From contig NC_090703.1 of the NCBI RefSeq assembly GCF_040954835.1, forward strand, positions 11,713,001 through 11,777,000: a stretch of DNA of 64,000 bases, written 5' to 3'. The notes beneath the pieces were generated by a model. That model was not told the origin of the DNA. It saw only the letters and a list, made by a program, of their open reading frames with translations, and did not search any database. Each line of letters opens with the position of its first letter. Within the stretch, counting starts at the first letter, position 1. Shown in pieces: positions 46,701-57,200 of this stretch. Source of the stretch: Lepisosteus oculatus (taxonomy: Eukaryota > Chordata > Actinopteri > Semionotiformes > Lepisosteidae). The position numbers and the translations under genes were made by a program.

Positions 46701-48486
46701 GTCTCGCCATCTCAATGCCGACGCTCTCTCGCGACGCCCCTGCGAGGCCGCGGACTGCCATCACTGCGCCCGGCGGGAGCAGCGTGAGGAGGCTGTCCGC
46801 ACCGTGGCGGGGGTGAGCGCCGCGGCCACGGCCCGGGAGGGGCCGCTGGGGGTGGGCCTGCCAGACCTGGCGCAGCGTCAGGCAGCTGATCCTGACGTGG
46901 GCCCGGTGCTCCGCTGGAGGGCAGCAGGAGTGCGGCCTACACGAGAGGAGCTCGCCCCGCACCCGAAGTCCGTCAAGGCCCTCTGCGCCCTGTGGGAGGC
47001 CTTGGAGGTAAAGGACGGGGTGCTGCGCCGGGGGTGGCGGGTACCCTCCAGTGGCGAGGTACGGTGGCAGCTAGTGGTGCCTCGGTCGCTCCGCGGGGCG
47101 GTGCTCCGAGCGGTGCACGGCCAACCGGGTGTGGGGCACTTCGGCGGTAAAAAAACCCTGCAGCGTCTCCGAGGCCATTTTTATTGGGGTCTTTGCCACC
47201 GGGACGTGGATCGGTACTGCCGAACGTGTGCGGTGTGCGTGGCGCAGAAGGGTCCCCCCGAGCGCTCTCGGGCCCCCCTCCAACAACACCAGGTGGGGGC
47301 TCCTATGGAGCGGGTGGGAGTGGACGTTTTGGGCCCGTTTCCGCGCACCGAGGCCGGGAACCGCTACGTCTTGGTGGCCATGGATTACTTTACGAAGTGG
47401 CCAGAGGCCTACGCCCTCCCGGACCAGAGTGCCCCCACGGTGGCCGATGCACTGCTGGAGGGGATGTTTGCCAGGCTGGGGGTGCCGGAGGAGTTACACA
47501 GTGACCAGGGGCGTAACTTCGAGTCCCAGGTCTTCGCCAGGGTGTGCCAGCGCCTGGGGATTACTAAGACGCGGACCACCCCGCTGCATCCTCAGAGCGA
47601 CGGGTTGGTAGAGCGGTTTAATCGGACGCTCGCCACCCAGCTGGCCACCCTGGTGTCCCGGCACCAACGGGACTGGGACCGCCACCTCCCCCTTGCGCTC
47701 TGGGCGTACAGGACCGCAGTCCAGGAATCCACCGGGTGCACCCCGGCCTCGCTCATGCTGGGCCGGGAAATGCGAACACCGGTGGACCTGGTCTTCGGCC
47801 CGCCGCCCGGAGACGGGTCGGCACCTCCGGCTGGACCGGACTACGAGTGGGACCTGCGGCAGCGGATGCAGCGGGTGCACAGCTTTGCACGGACCCACCT
47901 GACACAGGCGGGGGTCCGGCAGAAGCGGTACTACGACCTGCGCTGCAGGGGGCCTGCCTTCCAGCCCGGGGACTCGGTTTGGGTGTACAACCCGCGGCGC
48001 CGCAAAGGCCTCAGTCCTAAGCTGGCGCCGTCGTGGGAGGGGCCCGCTGAGGTACTCGGGGTGGTGGGCGAGGTCTGCTACCGTGTCCGGTTGCGAACAC
48101 GGGGGAGAGTGGTGGTCCTGCACCGAGACCGCCTGGCCCCCTACCGGGCCCGGGAGGAGGAGCCGTGTGGGGAGGCTCCAGAGGAGCAGCCGGGGCCGGA
48201 GCCGGCCGATAGTGGGGCGTCCGTGGATCGCCAGCCGTCACCGCGGCGCAGCGGCCGCTCACGCAGGGTTCCGCAGCAGTTGGCCGAATACGAGTACAGC
48301 CTGAGGGGGGTGTTCGACGTCGGCGAGACGCCAGACGCTTCAGGTGGGGGCAGTGTAACGCCCTCGCCTGGTGGTGAGGAGGAAGCGCCCCTAGGCGCTC
48401 GTAGTACCGCTGGGCATGCTGGGAGTGGTAGCCGGGGAGAGTCTGAGGGTCAGCACGATGACCAGCGGCTGACCCTGCCTGTGTAA
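43711..48486 (+). CDS. Ty3/gypsy Gag-Pol polyprotein, single frame
   Basis: The ATG at 43711 lies five bases past the PBS and opens 1591 codons with no stop or frameshift. Gag (43711 to about 44650) has a retrotransposon-gag region (WETYEAQFQ, LQLRFG) and one CX2CX4HX4C zinc knuckle at 44566-44607. The aspartic protease has DTGSS at 44815-44829. A run of seven arginines from CGG/CGT codons (45181-45201) sits in the linker. RT spans about 45480-46060 with KKDGSWRFCVNYRKLN and YLDD at 45946-45957. RNase H starts near 46380 (DTDAS). Integrase has the HHCC finger (about 47116-47245), catalytic D at 47323, D at 47503 and E at 47611 (D-D35E spacing) and a GPY/F-like SWEGPAEVL near 48030. The last ~43 residues are encoded by the 3' LTR. 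The frame extends seven codons further 5' to a TTG, but that would translate the PBS. Confidence 0.97.
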   Translation: MNNSWQTLPDSIKRRLTLEDAEPIGGAHREPEQLLGATGGHSPYQGYPVVVPPVELGRPPRREDALPAGADQRFPHPSARVRPGRYDGEAPWETYEAQFQLAARTNGWSRAEMAGHLAAALEGAACQVLLDVPEEDRGDYTALAAALQLRFGVEEAPDLMRERLALRRRRPGERLGPVAADVMFLARRGYPTFPREAQREMALQAFLKALSPEELRRHVQLAAPTSLEQALALATRAEVVFGVTGSASRCSAPCRLTEAATEESSEGEEEPARAATAAEQPHTLICDRCGKRGHRARFCWAPEPRSIGVGKRERGGSARGRPPLNTSTPAPESAVKTGAPHATVGRVGCSRGLYLHCRIEDQPCLALLDTGSSVTLLRPGVLPDTEGTNPPGWEASSLRLRTVTGQLAAVRGKLVLAFGLGAATVRHPCYLAPIQEDCILGLDLLQRVGARLDLDRQELVWQGERLHLVEGRSGEGRGTRACQSRGNKRQRRRRRRRQSPGQTRPASRGASVPDPAPESAGGPDKAAAGAERCVEAKRAVEDLFQRSCEGLDQDQRQRLRELLAQNEDLFAARDEDCTRTALVQHEINTGDARPIRIPPGRMVHAKRTAAEEKIREMAAAGVIEPSASPWSAPAVLVKKKDGSWRFCVNYRKLNEVTRKDSYPLPRIDDALDYITGSTWFSSLDLRCGYWQVPLAPDARPKTAFSIGQGLWQFTVMPFGLCNAPATFERLMERVLASVPRNQCVLYLDDLLVHARSFDQALTNLQAVLACIRRAGLRLNPRKCELLRREVTFLGHVVGPRGVATDPGKVAAVRGWPTPRTVAELRSFLGLASYYRRFVRDFASIAAPLHRLTDKGRRFDWDSGCETAFGRLREALVGAPVLAYPDPRLPYILDTDASDSGVGAVLAQEGPDGERVVAYYSRALTRPERNYCVTRRELLAVMAAVHHFRPYLFGTRFRLRTDHASLTWLLHFKEPEGQMARWIEILQEYDFTVVHRAGSRHLNADALSRRPCEAADCHHCARREQREEAVRTVAGVSAAATAREGPLGVGLPDLAQRQAADPDVGPVLRWRAAGVRPTREELAPHPKSVKALCALWEALEVKDGVLRRGWRVPSSGEVRWQLVVPRSLRGAVLRAVHGQPGVGHFGGKKTLQRLRGHFYWGLCHRDVDRYCRTCAVCVAQKGPPERSRAPLQQHQVGAPMERVGVDVLGPFPRTEAGNRYVLVAMDYFTKWPEAYALPDQSAPTVADALLEGMFARLGVPEELHSDQGRNFESQVFARVCQRLGITKTRTTPLHPQSDGLVERFNRTLATQLATLVSRHQRDWDRHLPLALWAYRTAVQESTGCTPASLMLGREMRTPVDLVFGPPPGDGSAPPAGPDYEWDLRQRMQRVHSFARTHLTQAGVRQKRYYDLRCRGPAFQPGDSVWVYNPRRRKGLSPKLAPSWEGPAEVLGVVGEVCYRVRLRTRGRVVVLHRDRLAPYRAREEEPCGEAPEEQPGPEPADSGASVDRQPSPRRSGRSRRVPQQLAEYEYSLRGVFDVGETPDASGGGSVTPSPGGEEEAPLGARSTAGHAGSGSRGESEGQHDDQRLTLPV
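48341..48353 (+). other. Polypurine tract candidate
   Basis: caggtgggggcag immediately precedes the 3' LTR, the expected place for plus-strand DNA priming. It is short and broken by two pyrimidines after the leading c, and it is also coding. Confidence 0.6.
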
Positions 48487-48705
48487 ATAATATCCTAGTA
48501 ATTCTAGTGCCCTGTGTAGTCCTGTAAAAGTAGAGTGTGTTGTTAGGTAATTGCCACCCTAAATGTGTGTACGTGTTCGTCAGTCTCCTCATGTGTGTGT
48601 AGATCCTGTGTTTGGTTTTGGTGTGGTTGTAAAATAAAGCCAGTGCTTGGTTAATCGCGTCTCCACTGTTCTTTAGTTCTGAAAAAGAACCTGCCAAACG
48701 CTACA
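48354..48705 (+). repeat. 3' LTR of Ty3/gypsy element
   Basis: 352 bp, identical to the 5' LTR except A at 48563. The polyprotein frame runs 133 bp into it and stops at 48484-48486 (TAA). AATAAA at the equivalent position is the likely transcript end signal. Confidence 0.97.
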
Positions 48706-48709
48706 TTAC
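48706..48709. repeat. Target-site duplication, right copy (TTAC)
   Basis: Matches the TTAC at 43334-43337 across the element, as expected for an integrase-mediated insertion. Confidence 0.8.
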
Positions 48710-50518
48710 TATGTGAAAAGGGTGGAAGTAAAGAAAACCGGGTCATGGGGTTCACTGAATTGACGATGGTCTCTTACAAACGTAAAGTTAATTTTCCAAA
48801 CATATTAACAAAAGCAGGAAAACAATAACAATGCGAGCATTAGCTTGGGACGTCTTCTCACAGTTTGTTGGAGCAAGGAGAATGCATTTCAACAAAAACA
48901 TCCTGCTCCCCCCTTTTCAGCGTTTTTGGTAAACAACAGTGCCACGTGTTCAGAAGGCTTACACTGATTCTATGTTTGCATCGGGCATTTTCAGCATACC
49001 AGTCTGCATTCAGGAAAGTGCAAAACAGCCGAAAGAACTGAACTCTTTCTTTGTTTTACAGAAACAAGAACCTCACTGTGTCTGCCAGTTGCTTAATCAA
49101 ACCAACATATTGTTCATTAGTATTATTTCATTAGCGACTACAACATCAAAGGACTTTGCATACTTGGTGAGAAAAGGCTGGCTCAACCCATTGGGTTAAT
49201 GTTAAGCTCCTGGCCACATGATAAGACGGCTTGAACCCCCTCTTCAGAGAGGAGTTAACCAGAGATACTTGCAAGAGGGAGAAGAGATGCTTGAGACAAA
49301 TGTGAAAAGAGGCATTTGAGTTCTGTTTATGTAGCTAGTTTGGTGGTGATGGTGATGAGGTGCAGCTGTGTGATATTGGCTTGTTATTATCCCTCCTGAA
49401 GGTCAGTTAATAACTTCCATACAGTAAATTAAGCCTTCAGTTTGAAATAGTGTGTGGTAACAGCAAAGATACTCCTCTGAAATTCATTCCCATCCATAAT
49501 TTAACGGATTTGTGTAAAACACAAATTATGAAGCTTTTGTTTATTGAACTACTTTTTGTGTATTGCCAGAAGGGTCTTTTGGGTGAAGAAATAATCTTAT
49601 GATGCTGACCAAAGAACTAAGGTTATATGTTCTCTTGAGTTTGAACTAGTCACAATTTAACAAATCTTGCTTCACTTTGCTGGGTTACAAAAGGTGCAAC
49701 TAACAACTAAAAGCAAGACACAGTAGTCAGCTAAAACCAGAATTACCCTTTCTGTTGTATCAACCAAGGCCCAACAAATAAACTAACCCACCCCCTTGTT
49801 GCTACTGTACACTTGCAGGTAATTGCAGTAAGAAACAGGTAGGCACAGATTTTTAAGGTTCAAGTAGGAATTAATTTAAGAAAAAAAACCCTGTTTATAT
49901 CAATGGTTAAAAAGTATCAAACATAGAAACTCCATCGCTTTATGATCAGCTATTCCTCCAGCTAGTAGACAATAAAGTACTTATTGTGCAAAATGCAGAA
50001 GAGGTGCACATCAGACAGCTAGTGAATTTCCAGCTCCTGAGGGCTTGCTGTATCACTAAAGCATTTGTTTTTGAAGGTGTGGGACCTGAGTCACAAGCTG
50101 CTTTCAGCATTCAAACCTATGATTCTTTATTTTTAATGATAAATATATTTCATGTAGCACTTCTTATGTCAGGAAATTAGAAAGCACTTTACAGCAGGGT
50201 AACAAATCAACAGTAAGAAGATAGAAAGAGAAAGAGCATACTGAGACAAAATACAGCATTTTGTATCAAAATTCAGGAAAATTTAAAAAATGCTCTGTTT
50301 CCTGTAAAAATGGTTATAAATGACTTTTGAAGACAGATAGAGACAGGGAAGCCTCAGTCTCTGGTAGAGTGGTCCACATCTGGGATTGTCTAAAAAACAA
50401 AACTTAAACTGTGGTGTAGCATCTTGTCACTGAAACACAGGAAGAAAGTATGTAAAGATTGGATATGTGCATAATAGTCCAGCAAATCTTTGAAACAAAG
50501 CAGGAGAAGGAATTTTAA

Positions 50519-50789
50519 CATCACTTTATTAACCCTTTACAATTTCTTGCATTAGGAATTCTCTTTTCACATACCCCAGCTTGCTCTCCATGAGACACAC
50601 AGATTGGGAGAGAGCATGGGGTTAGAGCACAGGGTCTCCCATTGTACAGCACCCCTGGAGCAGTTGGGGTTAAGGGCCTTGCTTAAGAGCCTAATGGAGT
50701 AGGATTCCTCTGCCAGCTGTGGGATATGAACTGGCAACCTTGTAGCCACAGGCACAGATCCTTAGCCACAGAGCCACCACTCCGCCCCA
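50519..50789 (-). mobile_element. tRNA-derived SINE, copy B
   Basis: The reverse complement of the 28697-28970 family: on the minus strand it starts ggggcggagtggtggctctg and ends actttattaac-proximal tail aataaagtga. It is diverged from copy A at scattered positions, including the B-box region. Confidence 0.85.
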
Positions 50790-50879
50790 AATTTGAAGTC
50801 TGTCGTAAATGACACTAGGAACTCATGTGGGAATGCTTGGGGAGGAATGATTTTAATTGGGACCTGGATCTGGTTAAGA

Positions 50880-51640
50880 TTCTAGCAGCTGAAGTTTGAA
50901 CATCTTAAAGTCTATTGGCACCATGCTTAGAAGAATGAGAATGCAGTGCATTACATTAGTCCAATCTAGAGAAAATGAAGTCATGAGTCTCAAATGACAA
51001 ACTGAGGTCAAAATAAATATCAGGAGTTTTCACCTGGGCAATGGGTCTAGTGTCTAAGCAATTGATCACCATGTTAAAGGCATCTATGTTGTGCAATTGA
51101 TGTGGTATCTCCAGAAAAATCACCTCTGTCTTGTCACTATTGAGTATCACAATTTTTTTACATCCTGATTTTAATACTTGATAAGCAGAGTATAAGATTA
51201 GTGGCATCTAGATCTCTGTCGGTCTTAGTCTGCATATATATTTGAGAGCCATCAGTGTAACACTGGAAGTTATAATATAATGACACATGATTTGGCCAAG
51301 CGGTAACGTACACATACTAAAAAAGAGGGAGGCCCTGAACTGGGCCTTGTGGAACACCAGAATTCATTAAAGAGGTGTCATAGGCTGTTTATCCATTTAT
51401 CATTATTTGCTTTTCATCAGAATGAATGGAGCAAAACCAATTATAAGCAACCACAGACATGCCAACATAGGCCTCTAAGCACTTTAGAAGGATTAACAGA
51501 GTCAAAGGCAGCACTAAGGTCCAGTGGAACAAGGATAGACAATTATCCTGAGTCTGTAGCCCTGATAAGATTATTAGTCACCAGGGCTTTCCAGTATTAT
51601 GGAACTGTCTGAAGACTGAGGCTGAATTCATCTCTCATTA
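50880..51640 (-). mobile_element. Degenerate L2-like LINE fragment
   Basis: Minus-strand reading gives RT landmarks in order, separated by stops and frame changes: TNNLIRATDSG, LDLSAAFDSVN, VPQGPVQGLPLF, YTDGSQIYMQT (degenerate catalytic YADD box), LNSDKTEVIFLEIP and IYFDLSLSFETHDF. This is the usual L2-clade order. The frame 51207-50956 is part of it. The element is inactive. Confidence 0.75.
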
Positions 51641-53819
51641 AATGGACTTGCATTTGGGATTTTACCATATTCTCTAAAACTATGATCATAAAGATCTGAA
51701 ATTGATCTATAGTTAGTATGAAATGAAAAATATTTTAGCACAGGTGTAAACTACAAAGTAAAGATGGCACAATTCATAGCCATAATGATTTGTTGATCAC
51801 AACTGAAAAACTGTAACACTGAGGTAGTAATGGGATCAAAGCAAAGGTTATAGAGCACATTTTCTGTGGATTAAGATACCTTATCAAAATATATAGGAGG
51901 AATCCTAGTGAACTCAGGAGAAGATTTCACCACACAATTACTCTGGGTCACTGGGAAAATGATTTCTGGTATTGTTTACTTTGCTCTGGAAGAATAGTAA
52001 AAACACATTACATTGATCTTTTGAAGCAGACAAAGTGGATATGTTGTTTGGCTTTAATGTGCATTAAACCATTGAGAACAGGTTCAATGTCTGGACTGTC
52101 TTATATGTGTATTTAAGCTGATTTCAGGCCTGCTAATGATCACAGAGACCAGTGTTCCCCCACCTACACTGTTTCGGAATTAGCAGCTTTGAATAAAAAA
52201 GTATATAAATCTTTATATACTATATGTAAAGTATTGCTCAGGTAATGAATATAATCAGGCATGATTTATGCAATAAACATAAAGTGCTTTATTTGGGTCA
52301 TTTTTATCCATAGGACTTATTATAATAAAAACGGCAATAATTAACTGAAAGTCCTATTTTTGTAACCTTTCTTTTGATTTACATACAGCAAATAATCTTT
52401 ATTCATTTTTGCACACGTAAAGTACAAATTTGAGATGATTTTATATATTTGGAAACTTTTCTGTTTCATCATCACACCATTCAATTACACTTGCAGTTGA
52501 AATAATTTAACCTCTGCTTAACATGACAGCTTGGCAGGCACAGTGTTCTAAGACGATACTAGTATCCTTCCTGATGTCCAGCAATGACCCTGCATGTCAG
52601 CTAGGCTTGTGTTTAATAGCATGCAGATTAGTCTTCACAACAGAATAGAGTGTGTGGTTGGCTGTTGGTCGTAAGCCACGTATTAACATGTCAGATGTGC
52701 TAATATTAGTAAGGCTAAGACTTGTCACTAGTGTTTATCTACTCCAGTGACAATATTCCAGTCAATGACGCTTGTAGAGATGAAGAGATTAAACTTAAAT
52801 AACCTGTCTGCTCTAGCACTGTCTTCCTTATTCTGTTTTCCTTCATCTAAGTGGTCGCTTCACGCCTAGTTTATGGCGCTGGACTCTGACCATGTGATTT
52901 ATCACAAAAGAAAGGAGAAGGTCATGTGCTTGCAGCTTTAACATAAACAAATACCAATCCAGTACCTGCTGTACTGTTCCTATTTCTCACTGAAGACAGA
53001 TTGGGCGCTACCTTATTTTGTGCGTGTTAGTTATACCTTTACTATGCACGTGCTTAAGGCAGATTGGATGTCACATGTACCTACTAGCCCACAGTAGCCT
53101 ACTGTTTTTTCAAAGACATGCCGGCCTCTTTCCTCAATTTATCACTGAAGTGTTGAAACCTTGTTGGTCACATCACCTGGAACGCGTTGCTGTCAAGGAT
53201 AGTGAGCGAATGGAATGTCAGATGTTGACTGACGAGAGTCTGTAAGTCTGAAGTCATAAAAAGCAGAAACTCTGTATAGAGAGGGCAGCACAAGAGCATT
53301 TCTGTGCTGAACACCGCTGTGGCGACGTTTTTCAGATACGCTGAAACATGCAGACCCAGCTTCCTCGAATCCGACGTATATGATAAACCCACTCCTTTCA
53401 GAAGTAATGTGTTCAAAAACAACAAACCAAACAACACTTGTTTACTTCACTTTATGTCGATGTGTTTCAGAGTTTCGGTTTTCAGAAACCACATGGTGCA
53501 AACTCTCCCTTCAACCCCCCCCTAACCATAAGAGGATTGAGCTCTCGTTTCAGCTTTCAGCTAGCAGCAATATATCAGGTGGCATACCCATGATTGCCAT
53601 GCATGATATTTGACAAACAGGAATCTGAAAATTGAAAGTTGAAAACGAAAACACGTCTATAGATCGAGATTTAACTATCTCCCTTCACCACTTGCCGGTA
53701 CGGAACCGAGAGACGTGCTCTTTTTTCTCAATGGTCCTCCCTTCCCTGCAGAGCCTCAACGCGCCTGCGCGCCTTCAGACGTCAGGCCCAATGGCTGAAA
53801 GGGGAGGACTGCACGTGGG

Positions 53820-54226
53820 GGAGTTGTCTTCCTAGCGACTCAGCGGTTGGACGGCCGGTTGCTCTATAATAGGATATTCTGTATACCTCCTGTTTCAGAA
53901 ATAGAAAGAGCTAGAAAGGCGGCGGGAGGTTAATTTGAGTCGCCGGTTTAGGGGAAACGGTTAAAGTATTTAATAAGGGGATAACATTTTTAAAAAGGGG
54001 GGTATTTTACACCAGTTTCCATCGCAGTGTGCAGGGAAATACTATCGACTGAAACCCATGGTAAGGGATTAAACGGTGACGCAGAAGGAATTAAGTTGGG
54101 ATCCCATCGGTAGGAGCGCATAACGCAATACTAGTCGCCGCGTTGCAGCAACCTGTGTGGACGAAAAGAGAGACTCACGTCTGTAAAAAAACTGCGAGCA
54201 GTCAGATACACGAGTTGTAGAAGGGA
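53820..54226 (+). promoter_or_regulatory. SLC25A29 promoter and 5' UTR region
   Basis: A CpG-richer stretch with gactcagcggttggacggcc and TATAAT (53865-53870) precedes the SLC25A29 ATG by about 360 bp. The exact start site cannot be read from sequence. Confidence 0.4.
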
Positions 54227-54260
54227 ATGGCATTGGACTTCGTAGCTGGATGTCTCGGAG
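54227..54260 (+). CDS. SLC25A29: SLC25A29 coding exon 1
   Basis: 34 nt from ATG to donor GTAAGC, ending phase 1; encodes MALDFVAGCLG plus one base. Too short for open-frame detection. Confidence 0.93.
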
Positions 54261-57200
54261 GTAAGCTGAGATATGAACGTTTTTACTGGAAAAGAATGCA
54301 GCCTTTGTGAGATTTGTGGGTAGCTGATGATGGACTTTTTTTTTTCTCCACGGGGCTTGCAAAGAGAGAGCGCGCTGCGATTGGTCCAGATGTGAGATTA
54401 ATCGCATGCGTTTTATTTAGGGATCCCATGATACATTATAAGGTCAGTTTTCCACGTTTTCTTTACGAACGACAGTGGATCGAAGTGTGCATAACCGTCA
54501 CGTTGTCCGGGGAGGCGCAGTGAACTCCCTTTACAGGTTTGTTGGGGAACGAGCGGTACGTTTCAGAAGTAGTCAAAAGTTTAGCATGGTGTCAGTTTTG
54601 CCTGGAGTTTATATCCGGATTTTCTGAGACGGTTACAGAGTAGATATCGGTGACAAGTCGCGACCAAGTGCCTCGTCTGTGAAGAAAGGTAAGATAGCAA
54701 TGTACTACGGTATAATAATTTGATGACGAGGGACGAATAAGCAAGATCATGAGTTTGCATCCTGAATTTTCAGTGGGTGGTAGAATACATTAATAGTATA
54801 TGCATTGGCTTACGTACCTTTTCCAGGAAAGTGACTGTTTAGTAGTTTTGTAACTCTGAATTTTAGGAAGAGTTAATGATGTGAGCTTTTTTTTATTCAC
54901 TCCAAGAACTAAAGTATAAAATCTTATCTGCTAAACAATCTACCGATGGTACCGCGCAATCGGTAAATTGCGTTGTTGCGTACTGGATTACAAGCATTGT
55001 GACCACGTCTTCATCGAAGATTAAAAGTTATTTTTTAACATCGATATAAACATGAACTTAGATTTAGATTTATGAAAATGCCATGTGAACGATGGACGTT
55101 TAATTTTTCGGAGATATGCTGGGCTGACAGACATTTGTATTTCTGTAAATCAACCGAGTCTGGTCTGTGGTGGAGGATAGTAATACGGAAGTGATTTTTA
55201 TTCAGATGCTGGATGCAGACAAAACTGAAGCGTTAAAAGTCGACGCTTTTCCGGTTTGTTGCGTTTTTCCCTGGGGCTGGCAGGAACAATGCAGAGACCT
55301 GGATCGTGGAGCTCCCTGGTGTGAGAAAGTTGCCAGGACCTCCTCATCCTCCCTGCCCCCCCAAATGTATGTGGGTTTATTTTAAAGAAATGCCTTGGAA
55401 TTGTGCCTATTCCTGAACGGGGTCCTTATCAAAATGTACAGTCGTGTCTGAAAATTGGAGGGGTTGGAAGGGCAACAGTGGCATCCAGTCTGTGTTGCTC
55501 AAATATTACCATGTATGGGAAGTTTGCGCGGCGATAGAACTGGAGTTCAGGCTTATTCGTAATAACTTCTTGGACCTCCGAGTTGCAGACTGACGCATGT
55601 ATACATATATTAAGGTGTTTCTAAAATAATCGCTATGCACATCTCCGGTATTTATGGATTTTGTCCGGTATGATTGGTTTCCTTTGCAAACTCAGCAGTC
55701 GAAGTGAAAATCAAGAGGCTGTTGTACTGCGGAACCCATCGTTAACATCTCAGTAAGGGGGTTGAATTCGTATGAATTATGCATCGCAGGTTTACTGGTA
55801 AGAGTCCTGGAAAAAGTACAACCCGGCTGTCGCCGTGTGACCTGCTTTCTCTATGACCTATTTCGCTTTTTTATTTTCTCGTGTTTCTGCCATTTTATTG
55901 TTTTTATTCTTTTGTTTCTAAAATATAAAAAAGTGAAATTTGCCATGAAAAAAAAGTAGAATACCCCCTTCAACAGGGACTTCATGATACCAGGTTTATC
56001 TTTTCGATCAGGTCGATTCAGCTGGAACAGAACTGGAGATTTGCCCTTGCCCATACACATGTAAAGATGTATACAACATGAGCACAAGCAGAGCTGTCTT
56101 CGACTGTATCTTAACTTCAAAACTTTGCATACTCTCAGCTGTTTATTAGATCTGACTTCCCATTGTGAGCACCATCTCATAGAATAGGTCAGGTTAGATG
56201 TAAACGTTATGTTAAATTTTTAGATGGTCAAATGAAGGTGTTCAAGAGTTTCTTTGTAAATGGTGGTGATTGTTAGCGTTCTGCTCTCGCCTGTAGATGT
56301 GCACAGGCTACTAGCAGTCTTTTTGCTTTGCAAAAGATGGGATCCTCTTTGACAATGTGATTCAAGTCTTTGTCAAATTTGGGCTAGTTCATGGACTGTT
56401 GTTAAATTTTAAAATGGTATGGTACAAGAAAGAAGAGAAAGGTTACACAAACATGACAAGAGGTACAAGTCGGGAGCAAAGCATGTCGTAGTCATCTGGT
56501 TATTCATATCCAAGGGATATTTGGATTACCTTTGTGAGTGGTAATTAAATTAAGAGGATGGATCATAGCTTGCAATTTTGAAAAATTAACATCCAAACGC
56601 TTGGTAAGATATCAATGAGATCTTTCACATTTTTACTACATACACCATGGCACTGTGCTGTTCGGTAAAGACATGCTTTACACAGTCAACCAAGTTACTG
56701 TCATTTATAATTTGTTGCTGTTTATTGCTTGTGAATGGATCAAGTGCTTTAATGACAAAGTATGAGCTTCCTATTTTATTCTGAGATGTTTTTTGTTCCA
56801 AGTATAATTTGGCTCCTTGATTATCAAAGCCAGTCCCTGTTTTCTGCTTGTCCACATTCATTGTACTGTATGAATAACCGGATATACTACTTGTGCAAAT
56901 TAAAATTCTATGGTCCATTTCAGTGTTAAGAACAGTGTTAAAATGAAAGATGTTTTAATTCTCATTAAATTAAATCTAAGTGCACATGATTTAATGAAGG
57001 TAGGCTACCACAGCCAGGTGTATCACAGTGTTGCCATATATATAAAATCACATGATCTGTTTTAATCAGTGAGATTGGCAAGGTTGCTGTGATCTTTGCT
57101 GTGGGATGTAGTACTTTTGTATCGCATGACTAGGTATTGCTTAAAAACTAAATCTGTACAAATAATATGCAATGGTAGCATTCTGTGCCTCCCTCTTGTA

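Larger units (their letters stand above)
43338..48705 (+). mobile_element. Intact Ty3/gypsy LTR retrotransposon
   Basis: A complete 5368-bp element: 352-bp LTR, primer binding site, one gag-pol frame, purine tract, 352-bp LTR. The LTRs differ only at offset 209 (C at 43547, A at 48563). With canonical TG...CA ends the target duplication is TTAC (43334-43337 and 48706-48709); if the first T belongs to the host, it is TTACT. Domain order gag-PR-RT-RNase H-IN places it in Ty3/gypsy (Metaviridae-type). It is markedly GC-rich against AT-rich flanks. No env frame follows integrase and no chromodomain is evident. Near-identical LTRs and an unbroken frame point to a very recent, possibly still mobile insertion. 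Confidence 0.97.
48706..54226. other. SLC25A47-SLC25A29 intergenic region right of the element
   Basis: AT-rich sequence with an inverted SINE (50519-50789) and an antisense L2-like LINE fragment (about 50880-51640). From about 53650 it becomes richer in CpG and should hold the SLC25A29 promoter and 5' UTR. No other gene is recognised. Confidence 0.7.

Noticed and set aside
45943..46962. A 339-codon minus-strand frame opposite the RT/RNase H region, and other long antisense frames over 43.3-48.7 kb
   Set aside because: They are shadows of the GC-rich gag-pol frame; none has a recognisable domain, and the plus-strand frame carries all the retroelement motifs.
47900..48353. An env gene or chromodomain after integrase
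   Set aside because: Only the GPY/F-like segment and a low-complexity tail precede the 3' LTR; no signal peptide, membrane segment or chromodomain signature is visible.
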